Assembly (NCBI RefSeq): GCF_900100885.1
Contig: NZ_LT629692.1
Location: 2,232,001 to 2,296,000 of the forward strand
Source of the DNA: Microbacterium pygmaeum
Lineage (GTDB): Bacteria; Actinomycetota; Actinomycetes; Actinomycetales; Microbacteriaceae
Reading direction: 5' to 3'
Length of the DNA stretch: 64,000 bases
Shown here piece by piece: positions 8,472 to 15,585 of the stretch. Under the pieces are notes generated by a model. That model made no database searches and had not been told where the DNA came from. It worked only from the letters and a program-made list of their open reading frames with translations. Position numbers and translations under genes: made by a program. The number at the start of each line of letters is the position of its first letter. The first letter of the stretch is position 1.

Positions 8472-8686
8472 CAACGGCCTCCCCCTACAGCGTCGTGTCC
8501 TCGGTCCCCCGCCGAGAATCCACCGACTTCATTGCCGTCTGTGGGGGAGTCTAAGCAGTTCTCGCGAGTGCTGTCCACCCTCACTTTCCACGGGCGTCTT
8601 GCGCTATTCACCTGCTGTTTGCTGGCGATGCCCAGGCTGATGTGTTCCGATGAACACGAACGCCTTCTGAAGGGATCGGCCGGATC

Positions 8687-8857
8687 ATGGACCTCGTCTG
8701 GGTTGTCGGGTCGTGGATCGCTGACACGTTCACCGACCCCGTCCGGTTCCTGCTGCTCGTCGCCGGGATCGTGGCGTTGCCCGTCTTCGCGATCGGAGCG
8801 CGCGTGGCCCAGATCCGGGCGCGGGCGGAGTCGGCGCGGGCCGACGATCTTCTGTAA
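8687..8857 (+). CDS. Small single-pass membrane protein (56 aa)
   Basis: ATG 8687 to TAA 8855-8857 encodes MDLVWVVGSWIADTFTDPVR, then a hydrophobic helix (residues about 20-38), then a basic, Arg/Ala-rich amphipathic tail ending RADDLL. Codon use is typical of this genome and the GC-rich third positions follow this frame. AAGGGA lies about 12 bases upstream. It sits alone between two minus-strand genes, so it has its own transcription unit. Function unknown. Confidence 0.5.
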   Translation: MDLVWVVGSWIADTFTDPVRFLLLVAGIVALPVFAIGARVAQIRARAESARADDLL

Positions 8858-8865
8858 GCCTGCGC

Positions 8866-9327
8866 TCAGCCGTGGACGGCCGTCTGGCCGAGATGTTCGG
8901 CCAGCGCGTCGAGCGCCTGATCCCACCCGTCGTAGAAGCTCTCGTCGCCGGACATGCCGTCCTCGCCGCGCAGATCGAACTGCAACCGGGTGAGTCCGCC
9001 CAAGTCCGCGATGGTGACCGTGACCAGTGGCGTGTCGTCGGGGTCGGCATCCGGCTCACCCCACGTGAAGACCAGCTTCTCAACCGGTCTCACCTCGCGG
9101 TAGACGCCGCCGGTCGGAAACTCATCGCCGCTGGTCTCATCGACCATCGTGTAGCGATACCGCCCGCCGACCTTCGCATCGATGTGCACGCTGTCTCGCG
9201 GTGTGGTCAGGCCCTGCGGGTGCCACCACTGCGCTGCCCGGTCGGGGTCGGTCCACGCATCCCAGATGGACTGGGGCGTGGCATCCAGCATCCGCTCCAG
9301 CGTGAAGCCCCTGCTCGTATCGACCAT
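8866..9327 (-). CDS. SRPBCC/AHSA1 domain protein
   Basis: A 153-residue protein of the Bet v 1-like AHSA1 (activator of Hsp90 ATPase homologue) family: RMLDATPQSIWDAWTDPDRAAQWW at the N-terminus, GGRYRYTM and GVYREVRPVEKLVFTW in the middle, and a C-terminal helix YDGWDQALDALAEHL that closes the hydrophobic cavity. Such proteins bind small hydrophobic ligands; no specific substrate is known. ATG 9327 is chosen because AGGGAG lies a few bases upstream. Confidence 0.85.
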   Translation of the reverse strand: MVDTSRGFTLERMLDATPQSIWDAWTDPDRAAQWWHPQGLTTPRDSVHIDAKVGGRYRYTMVDETSGDEFPTGGVYREVRPVEKLVFTWGEPDADPDDTPLVTVTIADLGGLTRLQFDLRGEDGMSGDESFYDGWDQALDALAEHLGQTAVHG

Positions 9328-9407
9328 GCGTCTGCTCCCTGTTCGTGCGTGATTCCACCCCACCCGGTGGCGAACGAAGGCGCAAGGGGTTGACGGGCGC
9401 GCGCGGG

Positions 9408-10472
9408 TCAGTCGGTCGAGGGCTGCACTGCGGTGAGCGCGTCGAGCCAGCCGATACTCGAACGCAGGGCGAGCTGTGCGTTATCCAGGTCGAGGTGGAA
9501 CTGGTACTCGTGCCCCAGAGCCGGGACCGTGTCGTCTGGGAAGAACAGTTCGGTCACGTCGACCCCGAATCCGTTCAGCTTCGCCGCGAGCGGCTTGGAC
9601 TGCGTCGCCGTCAGCGGATCCGCATTGCCTCCGGAAATCCAGGTCGGCGGGAAATCCGAGGTGACGTCGTCGATCGTCGACATCTGCTCGCCGCCGGGCG
9701 TGTCCGCCCAGTCCTTCGTGCCGAGATAGGCCCAGAGCGCGGTGCGGAAGCCCCAGCCGCCGAGCCCGGGGGCGTTCGGGATTTCGGATACGTCGTACAC
9801 GCCGCAGTACAGAATCACGCCCGCCAGCTGTGTCGGCTGGATGGCGGGCGATACACCGACGAGGTCGGCGTACCGCGGGCTCGTGATCATCGTCGCGAGC
9901 TGGCTGGCCAGCTGCGCCCCCGCCGAGTCGCCCGCGAGGATGAGCCGATCGGGGTCGATGCGGTATCGATCCGCATGCGTCGACAGGAAGCCGAGCGCGT
10001 CATTGAGCTGCGTGATCGCGGTGGGGTACGTCGCCTCCGGCGCCAGTGTGTAGTTCAGCGATGCGACCGTGTACCCGGCGGCGGCCAGGATTTGGGTGTA
10101 TGGGTCGCGATCCTCCTTCGCGCCTTCCAGCCACGCGCCGCCGTGGATCCAGACGATCGTGGGAAGCGCACCGGTCGAATCGGCGGGCGAGAAGAGGTCC
10201 AGCTGCGTGTCCTCGCCGCCGGTCCCGCGCGGCCCGTACTGCACGTCGAGGTGCGCCTCCAGCGACTCCGCGGGCGGCGCGTGCTTCTGCATCTCGGCCG
10301 TCATCGAGGCCCCGTCCGCGGCGAACACTGCGCGGATCAGCAGCGCGGTCGGCCACGGGTTGACGAACGCGAAGGTGGCGAAGGCGAGGAGCACGAGAAG
10401 GGTGGATGCCGGGATCAGCATCCGCTTGCGGCGGTACCACGGCCGCGGTGCTGTCGCCTCGGGTCGGGTCAC
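9408..10472 (-). CDS. Membrane-anchored or secreted HSL-type alpha/beta hydrolase
   Basis: A 354-residue esterase/lipase-type enzyme. The basic N-terminus (RRKR at 14-17) and a hydrophobic helix (about 18-38) anchor or export it. The oxyanion motif HGGAW follows TIVWI, and the nucleophile is Ser in AGDSAGAQ. The acid is probably in ISGGNADPL and the His in LGHEYQF near the end, giving a complete triad of the hormone-sensitive-lipase family (carboxylesterase, acting outside the membrane). The GTG start at 10472 is preceded by TAGAGT with 6 bases between, as in other leaderless genes here. Confidence 0.82.
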   Translation of the reverse strand: MTRPEATAPRPWYRRKRMLIPASTLLVLLAFATFAFVNPWPTALLIRAVFAADGASMTAEMQKHAPPAESLEAHLDVQYGPRGTGGEDTQLDLFSPADSTGALPTIVWIHGGAWLEGAKEDRDPYTQILAAAGYTVASLNYTLAPEATYPTAITQLNDALGFLSTHADRYRIDPDRLILAGDSAGAQLASQLATMITSPRYADLVGVSPAIQPTQLAGVILYCGVYDVSEIPNAPGLGGWGFRTALWAYLGTKDWADTPGGEQMSTIDDVTSDFPPTWISGGNADPLTATQSKPLAAKLNGFGVDVTELFFPDDTVPALGHEYQFHLDLDNAQLALRSSIGWLDALTAVQPSTD

Positions 10473-10478
10473 CCCGGA

Positions 10479-10484
10479 ACTCTA
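10479..10484 (-). promoter_or_regulatory. Putative -10 (TAGAGT) of the HSL-type hydrolase gene
   Basis: On the minus strand TAGAGT is followed by 6 bases and then the GTG start at 10472. This is the spacing at which transcription would start on the start codon itself, so the mRNA is probably leaderless. No convincing -35 is seen. Confidence 0.45.
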
Positions 10485-10538
10485 TCGGTGGCCTCTTGCC
10501 CGAACTGTCAAGCCCGGGCGGCGACACCGCGGACCACC

Positions 10539-10544
10539 TAGCCT
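10539..10544 (+). promoter_or_regulatory. Putative -10 (TAGCCT) of the 83-aa gene
   Basis: TAGCCT lies 7 bases before ATG 10552 in the 79-base gap between two divergent genes, and there is no ribosome-binding site; this fits a leaderless start. Confidence 0.4.
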
Positions 10545-10551
10545 CGGCCGC

Positions 10552-10803
10552 ATGAAGACTTCAGAAATCCAGTGGAACGAGCCGGCGCGCGCGAAGATCC
10601 TCGAGGACGCGGACCGGGTGCTGCGCGAGGCGGTGCTCGAGGTTGCGGGCAACGGCGACATCTCCTCCGACGACGCGTTCGCGGCGCTCAACGCGCTTCT
10701 GAAGGATCGGTTCATCGACTATGAGCCCGGTCCCGACCTCCGCAAGTACGCGGACGCGATCGCCGCGGGCGAGGTGGACGCCTCGACTGAGGGCGGAGCG
10801 TAG
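10552..10803 (+). CDS. Small hypothetical protein (83 aa)
   Basis: Starts at ATG 10552 and encodes an acidic, helical, soluble protein: EIQWNEPARAKILEDADRVL, then DISSDDAFAALNALLKDRF and DLRKYADAIAAGEVD. There is no signal peptide, no membrane helix and no Cys. I do not recognise the family. It is divergent from the hydrolase gene and converges with the acidic protein at 10816-11103. Confidence 0.55.
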   Translation: MKTSEIQWNEPARAKILEDADRVLREAVLEVAGNGDISSDDAFAALNALLKDRFIDYEPGPDLRKYADAIAAGEVDASTEGGA

Positions 10804-10815
10804 GCGCCCGCTGGA

Positions 10816-11103
10816 TCAGCCGCGACCCGGCATGTTCAGCTCGTCCGGGTCGACGTCCACCTCACCGACATCGTCCGGGCCACCGGTGCCGGGAACGACG
10901 CGGACATCATCCGGGTCGATGTCGTCATCGACGGTGTCCGGCAGCGGATTCTGCTGCTTCTGCTCGGTCTCGGTCTCGCTCGCGGGACTGTAGCTGATGT
11001 CCTTCCGAACGGCTTCCGCCTCCGGGAGCCCGGGGTTCTTGGGTGCGGGAGGCAGCGTGTCGCCTTCGCCGGCGGCGGCCCTGGTCTGTTCTTCTGCGTT
11101 CAT
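10816..11103 (-). CDS. Acidic, probably disordered hypothetical protein (95 aa)
   Basis: Encodes a low-complexity protein rich in Asp, Glu, Pro and Gly (VDDDIDPDDVRVVPGTGGPDD, ending DELNMPGRG). It has no hydrophobic segment, so it is likely cytosolic and unstructured. The start at ATG 11103 is supported by TACGGT ending 6 bases upstream. Function unknown; similar short acidic proteins are common in Microbacteriaceae. Confidence 0.5.
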   Translation of the reverse strand: MNAEEQTRAAAGEGDTLPPAPKNPGLPEAEAVRKDISYSPASETETEQKQQNPLPDTVDDDIDPDDVRVVPGTGGPDDVGEVDVDPDELNMPGRG

Positions 11104-11109
11104 GCTCTG

Positions 11110-11115
11110 ACCGTA
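11110..11115 (-). promoter_or_regulatory. Putative -10 (TACGGT) of the acidic small protein gene
   Basis: TACGGT on the minus strand, then 6 bases, then ATG 11103; the leaderless spacing used by several genes in the window. Confidence 0.35.
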
Positions 11116-11242
11116 AGCGCGGGCCGCGCGCGACGAAGGCCCTTGACAGCATCCGTCGACATGAATCGGGTCCTCACCCGCACCGAGTGACGCTGGAGCG
11201 CCCTCGAACCGGCAGACTGAGGTCGGGAAGAAGGGGGAGAGG

Positions 11243-11908
11243 GTGCCGGCACTGCTGCACATGCTTCCGCTTGCCGTCGCGGTGGCGATCAGCTCCGTGC
11301 CGATCATGGTCACGCTCTTCATCCTGCTGTCAGCAAATCGGGCGCGCTCTGCGCTGCCCTTCATGACCGGGTGGGTCGTCGGCATCGCGATCGCGGTCTG
11401 CCTGGGCGCCCTGCTGGCGCGCGCGGTGCCGACGTCAAAGACCGAGCGACATGCCGACACTGCACTCGGCATCGCCGAGATCGTCGTGGGCTTCGCCCTC
11501 GTCGGGCTGGGAATCTTCTCGTGGTTCCATTCGCGCGGAAAGGAGAGCTCTTCGGGACCGAAGTGGCTCTCCTCGGGCACGAAACTCGGGCCGTGGCGAT
11601 CCCTCGGGCTCGGCCTGCTGCTCAACGCCCGACCGAAGGGCATCCTTCTGGCGATCGCCGCCGGGCTCACGCTGCAGGCGGACGCCAAGGACCCGCCACT
11701 GGCGGTCGTGGCCGTCGTGCTCTACACGATCGTCGCCGCTTCCACCGTCGCCGTCCCGATCATCGCCACGAGCGCGGCGCCCACGCGTATGGAGCCGCGC
11801 CTGGTGAGCGCGCGCGGCTGGCTGGCCCGCAACGGCCACACGCTGACGGCCGTGATCCTCGTCCTGGTCGGGCTCATCGTCGTCTGGATGGGCATCGAGC
11901 GCCTCTGA
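11243..11908 (+). CDS. GAP family (SfLAP-type) membrane protein
   Basis: A 221-residue integral membrane protein with six hydrophobic helices, the first at residues 5-28 (PLAVAVAISSVPIMVTLFIL) and the last at 200-218. The pattern of SSVPIMVTLFILLS early, then LLLNARPKGILLAIAAGL in the middle, marks the Sap/SfLAP (sulfolipid-1-addressing protein, 'GAP family') group of Actinobacteria, a LysE-like fold. The Mycobacterium member helps export a glycolipid precursor; the ligand here is unknown. GTG 11243 follows GGGGGAGA at good distance. Confidence 0.75.
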   Translation: MPALLHMLPLAVAVAISSVPIMVTLFILLSANRARSALPFMTGWVVGIAIAVCLGALLARAVPTSKTERHADTALGIAEIVVGFALVGLGIFSWFHSRGKESSSGPKWLSSGTKLGPWRSLGLGLLLNARPKGILLAIAAGLTLQADAKDPPLAVVAVVLYTIVAASTVAVPIIATSAAPTRMEPRLVSARGWLARNGHTLTAVILVLVGLIVVWMGIERL

Positions 11909-12083
11909 GAATCGTGTCGCCCGCTGTGCCAGGAGGCCGAAGACGAGGATGCCGCCCGTCAAGGCGCGTCGGAACCGCTCCGCCGGCCCTATCTCGACCC
12001 CGTTCATCTCAACGTTCTGCACGCCGCGAGCCTGATCATCTCTTTCCTCGTGGCCAGATGCATCCTGCAGATCTGAGATCACT

Positions 12084-12111
12084 GCATCCACAGCCCCTCC
12101 TCGCTCGGAAG
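12084..12111 (+). promoter_or_regulatory. Possible ECF (SigK-like) promoter of the surface-protein operon
   Basis: GCATCC (12084-12089), 16 bases, then CGGAAG (12106-12111) resembles the published mycobacterial SigK consensus (CCATCC, 16-17 bases, CCGAAT) with 5 of 6 and 4 of 6 matches. It lies 52 bases before the DUF4397 gene whose operon encodes an ECF sigma factor, so autoregulation is plausible. The rest of 11909-12083 holds no gene I can support. Confidence 0.3.
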
Positions 12112-12163
12112 TACTCCTGTGCAGGGCAGACAGAGCTGCCCCACTTCCCCCCAGGAGGACAAC

Positions 12164-13006
12164 GTGCGCAAAACACTCGCGGCCGGCATCACGACCGGCA
12201 TCATGGCAGGGCTGGCCCTCTCGGTCGGCTTCGTCGCACCCGCGCAGGCGATCTCGGCCACGAGCGCCGATCTGTCGGTGCTCCACGCCATCCCCGACAC
12301 CCCCGTCGACGTGTACGTGAACGGAGCGCTCACGCTCGATGACTTCCAGCCCGGCGCTCTCGCGGGACCGCTGGATCTGCCGGCGGGATCGTACGACATC
12401 GCCATCACCGCTCCGGATGCCGCGGATGCCAGCGCGCCGATCCTCGAGGCGAGCGTCGATCTGGCGGCGAACACGAGTTACACGGCCGTCGCTCACCTCA
12501 GCGCGAGCGGCGAGCCCACCGTGACGGCGTTCGTCAACGACACCGCGACGACGAAGGCGGGAGAAGGCCGCCTCACGGTGCGTCATGTCGCAGCGGCACC
12601 GGCCGTGGACATCCTCGCCGGCGGGTCACCCGTCATCGAGAACCTCACCAACCCGAACGAGTCGACGCTGAACCTGCCGGTCGGCACGGTGTCGGCAGCC
12701 GTCGCGCTCACCGGGACCACTGACCCGGTCATCGGACCGGCAGACCTGACCATCGCCGACGGTCTCCTCACGATCGTGTACGCGTGGGGCAGCGCCGAGG
12801 ACGGCAACCTCGCCCTGGCCGTGCAGACGGTGACTGTGGGACACACCACCCCGGACGCCGTGATCTCGGGGACGGCCGGGTATGCCGCCGAACGCGATGC
12901 CATAACGCAGGCGATGTGGCTCATCGGCGGCGCGTTCGCCGTGGCCGCGGCATCCGTCACCGTCATCGTCGCCCGCCGGTCGCGCGCGGCCAGGTCGAAC
13001 GCCTGA
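12164..13006 (+). CDS. DUF4397 domain surface protein
   Basis: A 280-residue exported protein. The signal peptide ends at APAQA (residues 24-28). Residues about 37-135 and 137-235 carry DUF4397 features twice: SVLHAIPDTPVDVYVNG and LPAGSYDIAIT, then RHVAAAPAVDILAGG and LPVGTVSAAVAL; these are Ig-like beta repeats. A C-terminal hydrophobic helix (about 251-270) and a basic tail RRSRAARSNA anchor it in the membrane; no LPXTG or LAXTG is seen before the helix. GTG 12164 follows CAGGAGGAC. First gene of an operon with a sortase-fold protein, an ECF sigma factor and an anti-sigma factor. Confidence 0.85.
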   Translation: MRKTLAAGITTGIMAGLALSVGFVAPAQAISATSADLSVLHAIPDTPVDVYVNGALTLDDFQPGALAGPLDLPAGSYDIAITAPDAADASAPILEASVDLAANTSYTAVAHLSASGEPTVTAFVNDTATTKAGEGRLTVRHVAAAPAVDILAGGSPVIENLTNPNESTLNLPVGTVSAAVALTGTTDPVIGPADLTIADGLLTIVYAWGSAEDGNLALAVQTVTVGHTTPDAVISGTAGYAAERDAITQAMWLIGGAFAVAAASVTVIVARRSRAARSNA

Positions 13007-13014
13007 CCCGGCAC

Positions 13015-13656
13015 ATGCGCCGAGCAGCCCTGCCGGGCGTGGTTCTCGCGCTCGTGGTGGCGCTCTCGGCCTGCGCGCCCGTCCCGTCCCCCAGCGGGGC
13101 GGGCGCGTCCGCCACCTCCATGCCGACATCCGCCGCGCCCACGCCGCGCCCGACAGCCGTGGTCGACGTCCCGATCGTCGACAGCGCGCCGACGACGCTG
13201 CGCCCCGCGATCCCCCCGGTGAGGGTGCAGGTCGCCTCGGTGGGAATCGACATGGAGGTGGTTCCGGTGGGGATCGAATCGGGCGGCTTCATGGAGCTGC
13301 CCGCCGATCCCGCGATCGGCGGGTGGTACCGCTTCGGGCCGGATCCGTGGAGCGGCGCCGGGAACACCGTCATCTCGGCGCACATCGATGCGCCGGACTA
13401 TGAGATCGGACCGTTCGCGGTCCTGCGCGACCTGCCAGAGGGCACGGAGGTGGATGTCGCGGCCGCCGACGGGCAGACGGCCCGCTACGCGATCGCGTCG
13501 GTGACGTACTATCCGAAGGCGGAGCTGCCCACCGAAGAGCTGTTCGCCCGTACCGGCACGCGCAGTCTGGTCCTGATCACCTGCGGCGGGGACTTCGACA
13601 GCGAGACCGGGCACTACGCCGACAACGTCGTGGCAATCGCCACTCCGATCGGCTGA
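13015..13656 (+). CDS. Class F sortase-fold lipoprotein
   Basis: A 213-residue protein with a sortase domain (residues about 68-213). Residues LSAC (17-20) form a lipobox, so Cys20 would be lipidated after export; a Pro/Ala/Thr-rich linker follows. The catalytic His is His123 in VISAHID and the catalytic Cys is Cys190 in LITCGG. The Arg that normally completes the triad sits in a YRDN-type strand; here that strand reads GHYADNVV, with Ala202, and no Arg or Lys follows the Cys at all. It may therefore be inactive, or use another residue. Only 8 bases separate it from the DUF4397 gene, its likely partner or substrate. Confidence 0.82.
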   Translation: MRRAALPGVVLALVVALSACAPVPSPSGAGASATSMPTSAAPTPRPTAVVDVPIVDSAPTTLRPAIPPVRVQVASVGIDMEVVPVGIESGGFMELPADPAIGGWYRFGPDPWSGAGNTVISAHIDAPDYEIGPFAVLRDLPEGTEVDVAAADGQTARYAIASVTYYPKAELPTEELFARTGTRSLVLITCGGDFDSETGHYADNVVAIATPIG

Positions 13657-13685
13657 GCCGACGAATGCGAGAGGAGGCTGCACCG

Positions 13686-14240
13686 ATGTCGGAATCCACT
13701 GATGAATCCGCGTGGGACACCCGCTTCATCGCGGGTGACGAGCGTGCCCTCGAGCACGTCTACCGCCGCTGGTCACCGGTCGTGTTCACCCTGGCACTGC
13801 GTTCCCTCGGTGACCGAAGCGATGCAGAAGACGTGACGCAGAAGACCTTCGTCTCGGCGTGGACCTCCCGCGCATCCTTCGATCCGTCCCGTGCGAAACT
13901 CTCGACCTGGCTGGTCGTGATCGCCAAGCGGCGGATCGCCGACACGCATGAAGCACGGGCACGCATCCGCGCGCTGCAACAGCAGATCCAACGGGTGACC
14001 CGGCCGGATGACCTGTCCGTCCCCGAGGTGGATCTCGGCGAGACCCTTCTGGTGGCACAGGAGATCGAACGGCTCGAACCCGACGCGCAGCGCGTGATGC
14101 GGCTCGCCTTCTTCGACGATCTGACCCACCAGGAGATCTCGCGGCGCCTGGACATGCCGTTGGGAACGGTGAAGAGCCATATCCGCCGCAGCCTGGAACG
14201 ATTGCGCCGACGACTGGAGGTGACGCATGTCGCACATTGA
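13686..14240 (+). CDS. RNA polymerase ECF sigma factor (SigK-like)
   Basis: A 184-residue sigma-70 family protein. Region 2 (residues about 17-85) contains YRRWSPVVFTLALRSLGD, DAEDVTQKTFVSAW and TWLVVIAKRRIAD; region 4 (about 120-178) contains RVMRLAFFDDLTHQEISRRL and GTVKSHIRRSLERLRRRL. The start at 13686 is preferred over ATG 13665 because GAGGAGG lies 8 bases upstream. It overlaps the anti-sigma gene by 14 bases, the usual coupling of ECF sigma factor and inhibitor. It likely drives the DUF4397-sortase operon and other envelope genes. Confidence 0.9.
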   Translation: MSESTDESAWDTRFIAGDERALEHVYRRWSPVVFTLALRSLGDRSDAEDVTQKTFVSAWTSRASFDPSRAKLSTWLVVIAKRRIADTHEARARIRALQQQIQRVTRPDDLSVPEVDLGETLLVAQEIERLEPDAQRVMRLAFFDDLTHQEISRRLDMPLGTVKSHIRRSLERLRRRLEVTHVAH

Positions 14241-14973
14241 CCCCGAGCGCCTCGCGCTGCTGGCACTGGGTGAGTCCGCGCTGTCCACGGACGAATCCGA
14301 GCACCTCGCGCAATGCGCGGTGTGCGTCGATGACCTCGCGGCACTCCGCCATGCAGCGCTGGCCGGGCGTGCGAGCCTGGACGTCGGTGAGCTCGAGACG
14401 CCGCCGGAGGTCGTGTGGCAGCGCATCAGCGCCGAGGTCGGGTTGGCCGCGCCGGTCGTCGAGGCCGCCGCATCCGCTCCCGTGGATCGCGTGCTGCCCG
14501 CAGTCCGCGACGTGCCTCTTGCGCGCCACCGCCGTCGCGTGCGCTGGGGCGCCTGGGCATTGGCGGCAGCTCTCGTCCTGGTCGCCGGTGTCGGCCTCGG
14601 CACATGGGCGGCGCTGCAGCGCTCGAGCTCGTCGACCGAGATCGCCGAGGCGCTGCTCGCACCATTCCCCACGCACGACGGCGCTGAAGGCAGCGCAACC
14701 GTCCAGGAGCAGGCGGACGGCTCGCTCTCGCTGAAGGTGCAGCTGTCGGCGGAGCCGACACCCGACACGTATCGCGAAGTGTGGTTGATCACCGCGGATG
14801 CATCGGCGCTCGTCAGTCTCGGAGTGCTCGACGGCACCTCGGCGACCTTCGCCGTGCCGAGCGGGGTCGACTTGCGCGACTACGTCCTCGTCGACGTCTC
14901 GCAGGAGCCGGTGGACGGGGATCCCGCGCATTCGGGTGATTCGATCGTGCGCGGCGAGCTCACGTTCCTCTGA
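14227..14973 (+). CDS. Membrane anti-sigma factor, zinc-binding RskA type
   Basis: A 248-residue single-pass protein that would hold the ECF sigma factor at the membrane. The N-terminal cytoplasmic domain has the zinc-binding HLAQCAVC (His26, Cys30, Cys33; ZAS/zf-HC2 signature HxxxCxxC). A membrane helix lies at about 109-129, and the extracytoplasmic C-terminal RskA domain (about 150-248) includes YREVWLITADASALVSLGVL and ends DSIVRGELTFL. Release of sigma would follow regulated proteolysis, as known for RskA/RsiW; the signal is unknown. Confidence 0.88.
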   Translation: MSHIDPERLALLALGESALSTDESEHLAQCAVCVDDLAALRHAALAGRASLDVGELETPPEVVWQRISAEVGLAAPVVEAAASAPVDRVLPAVRDVPLARHRRRVRWGAWALAAALVLVAGVGLGTWAALQRSSSSTEIAEALLAPFPTHDGAEGSATVQEQADGSLSLKVQLSAEPTPDTYREVWLITADASALVSLGVLDGTSATFAVPSGVDLRDYVLVDVSQEPVDGDPAHSGDSIVRGELTFL

Positions 14974-14998
14974 GCACCGCCGGTGCGCGAGCTCGCGC
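14974..14998. terminator. Candidate terminator hairpins between convergent genes
   Basis: GCACC-GCC-GGTGC (14974-14986) directly follows the anti-sigma stop and runs into the perfect 14-base palindrome GCGCGAGCTCGCGC (14985-14998). The two stems share two bases, so only one may form at a time. There is no T-tract, so activity is uncertain. Confidence 0.35.
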
Positions 14999-15006
14999 GC
15001 CGCCGA

Positions 15007-15585
15007 TCAGGACTGCGCGGGCCAGACGATGAGCAGCAGTCCCTGCTTCGTGTCGGCGTACTTCACCCATCCATCGCCGAACAGGTAGGTCAGGCCGTAC
15101 CCGTCGTCGTCCGTGGTGATCGCGGTGCTGGCGCTCTCGGTGACGATCGTGCCCTCGGGGGTCTCCTCGAGCCGCCAGCCGGACGCCGTGAGCTCCGCCT
15201 GCGCGTCCGCTGCCTCATCGCCGGTCATCGGTGCCCAGCCATAGATCTGCACGTGGTCGGTCGCGACGGTGAAATCACCCCAGATGCACTGGATCCCGCC
15301 CTCGACCTCCCTGGCGCCGACACGGAACGGCGAAGCCTGCGCGGTCCAGCCGACGCTCTCGAGATCATCGACGATCGTGGTCGGAATGATGGTGTCGCAC
15401 TTCGGCTCCTCGACGGGCGCCGCCGACTCGCTCACATCTGGGGTCGGCGCGGGCGAGGTCGCGACGGGGGTGGCGGTTGCGGGGGCATCGCCTGCACTGT
15501 CGGATGATGGCGCGCACGCGGTCGCGATCGACACCGTCGAGGCGAGCAGGAGCGCGGCCCCGAGCACCGTCACGCGGCGGGTCAT
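15007..15585 (-). CDS. Putative lipoprotein, unknown function
   Basis: A 192-residue exported lipoprotein: a hydrophobic N-terminus ends in SIATACAPS, with Cys24 as the lipidation site. A Pro/Ala/Thr linker follows, then a domain from about residue 62 with Cys63 and Cys100 that could form a disulphide (EPKCDTI, IQCIWGD). The C-terminal half has WVKYADTKQGLLLIVWP. It resembles small DUF3558-like actinobacterial lipoproteins in layout, but I cannot assign it. The start overlaps the stop of the upstream phosphatase gene by 4 bases, so they are cotranscribed. Confidence 0.65.
   Translation of the reverse strand: MTRRVTVLGAALLLASTVSIATACAPSSDSAGDAPATATPVATSPAPTPDVSESAAPVEEPKCDTIIPTTIVDDLESVGWTAQASPFRVGAREVEGGIQCIWGDFTVATDHVQIYGWAPMTGDEAADAQAELTASGWRLEETPEGTIVTESASTAITTDDDGYGLTYLFGDGWVKYADTKQGLLLIVWPAQS

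Noticed and set aside
8650..8670. Six-codon upstream frame (MNTNAF) before the 56-aa gene
   Set aside because: Too short to distinguish from chance, with no ribosome site.
11435..12586. Long minus-strand frame across the GAP gene and the DUF4397 gene
   Set aside because: The translation is Arg/Asp/Gly-rich shadow sequence of two well-supported plus-strand genes.
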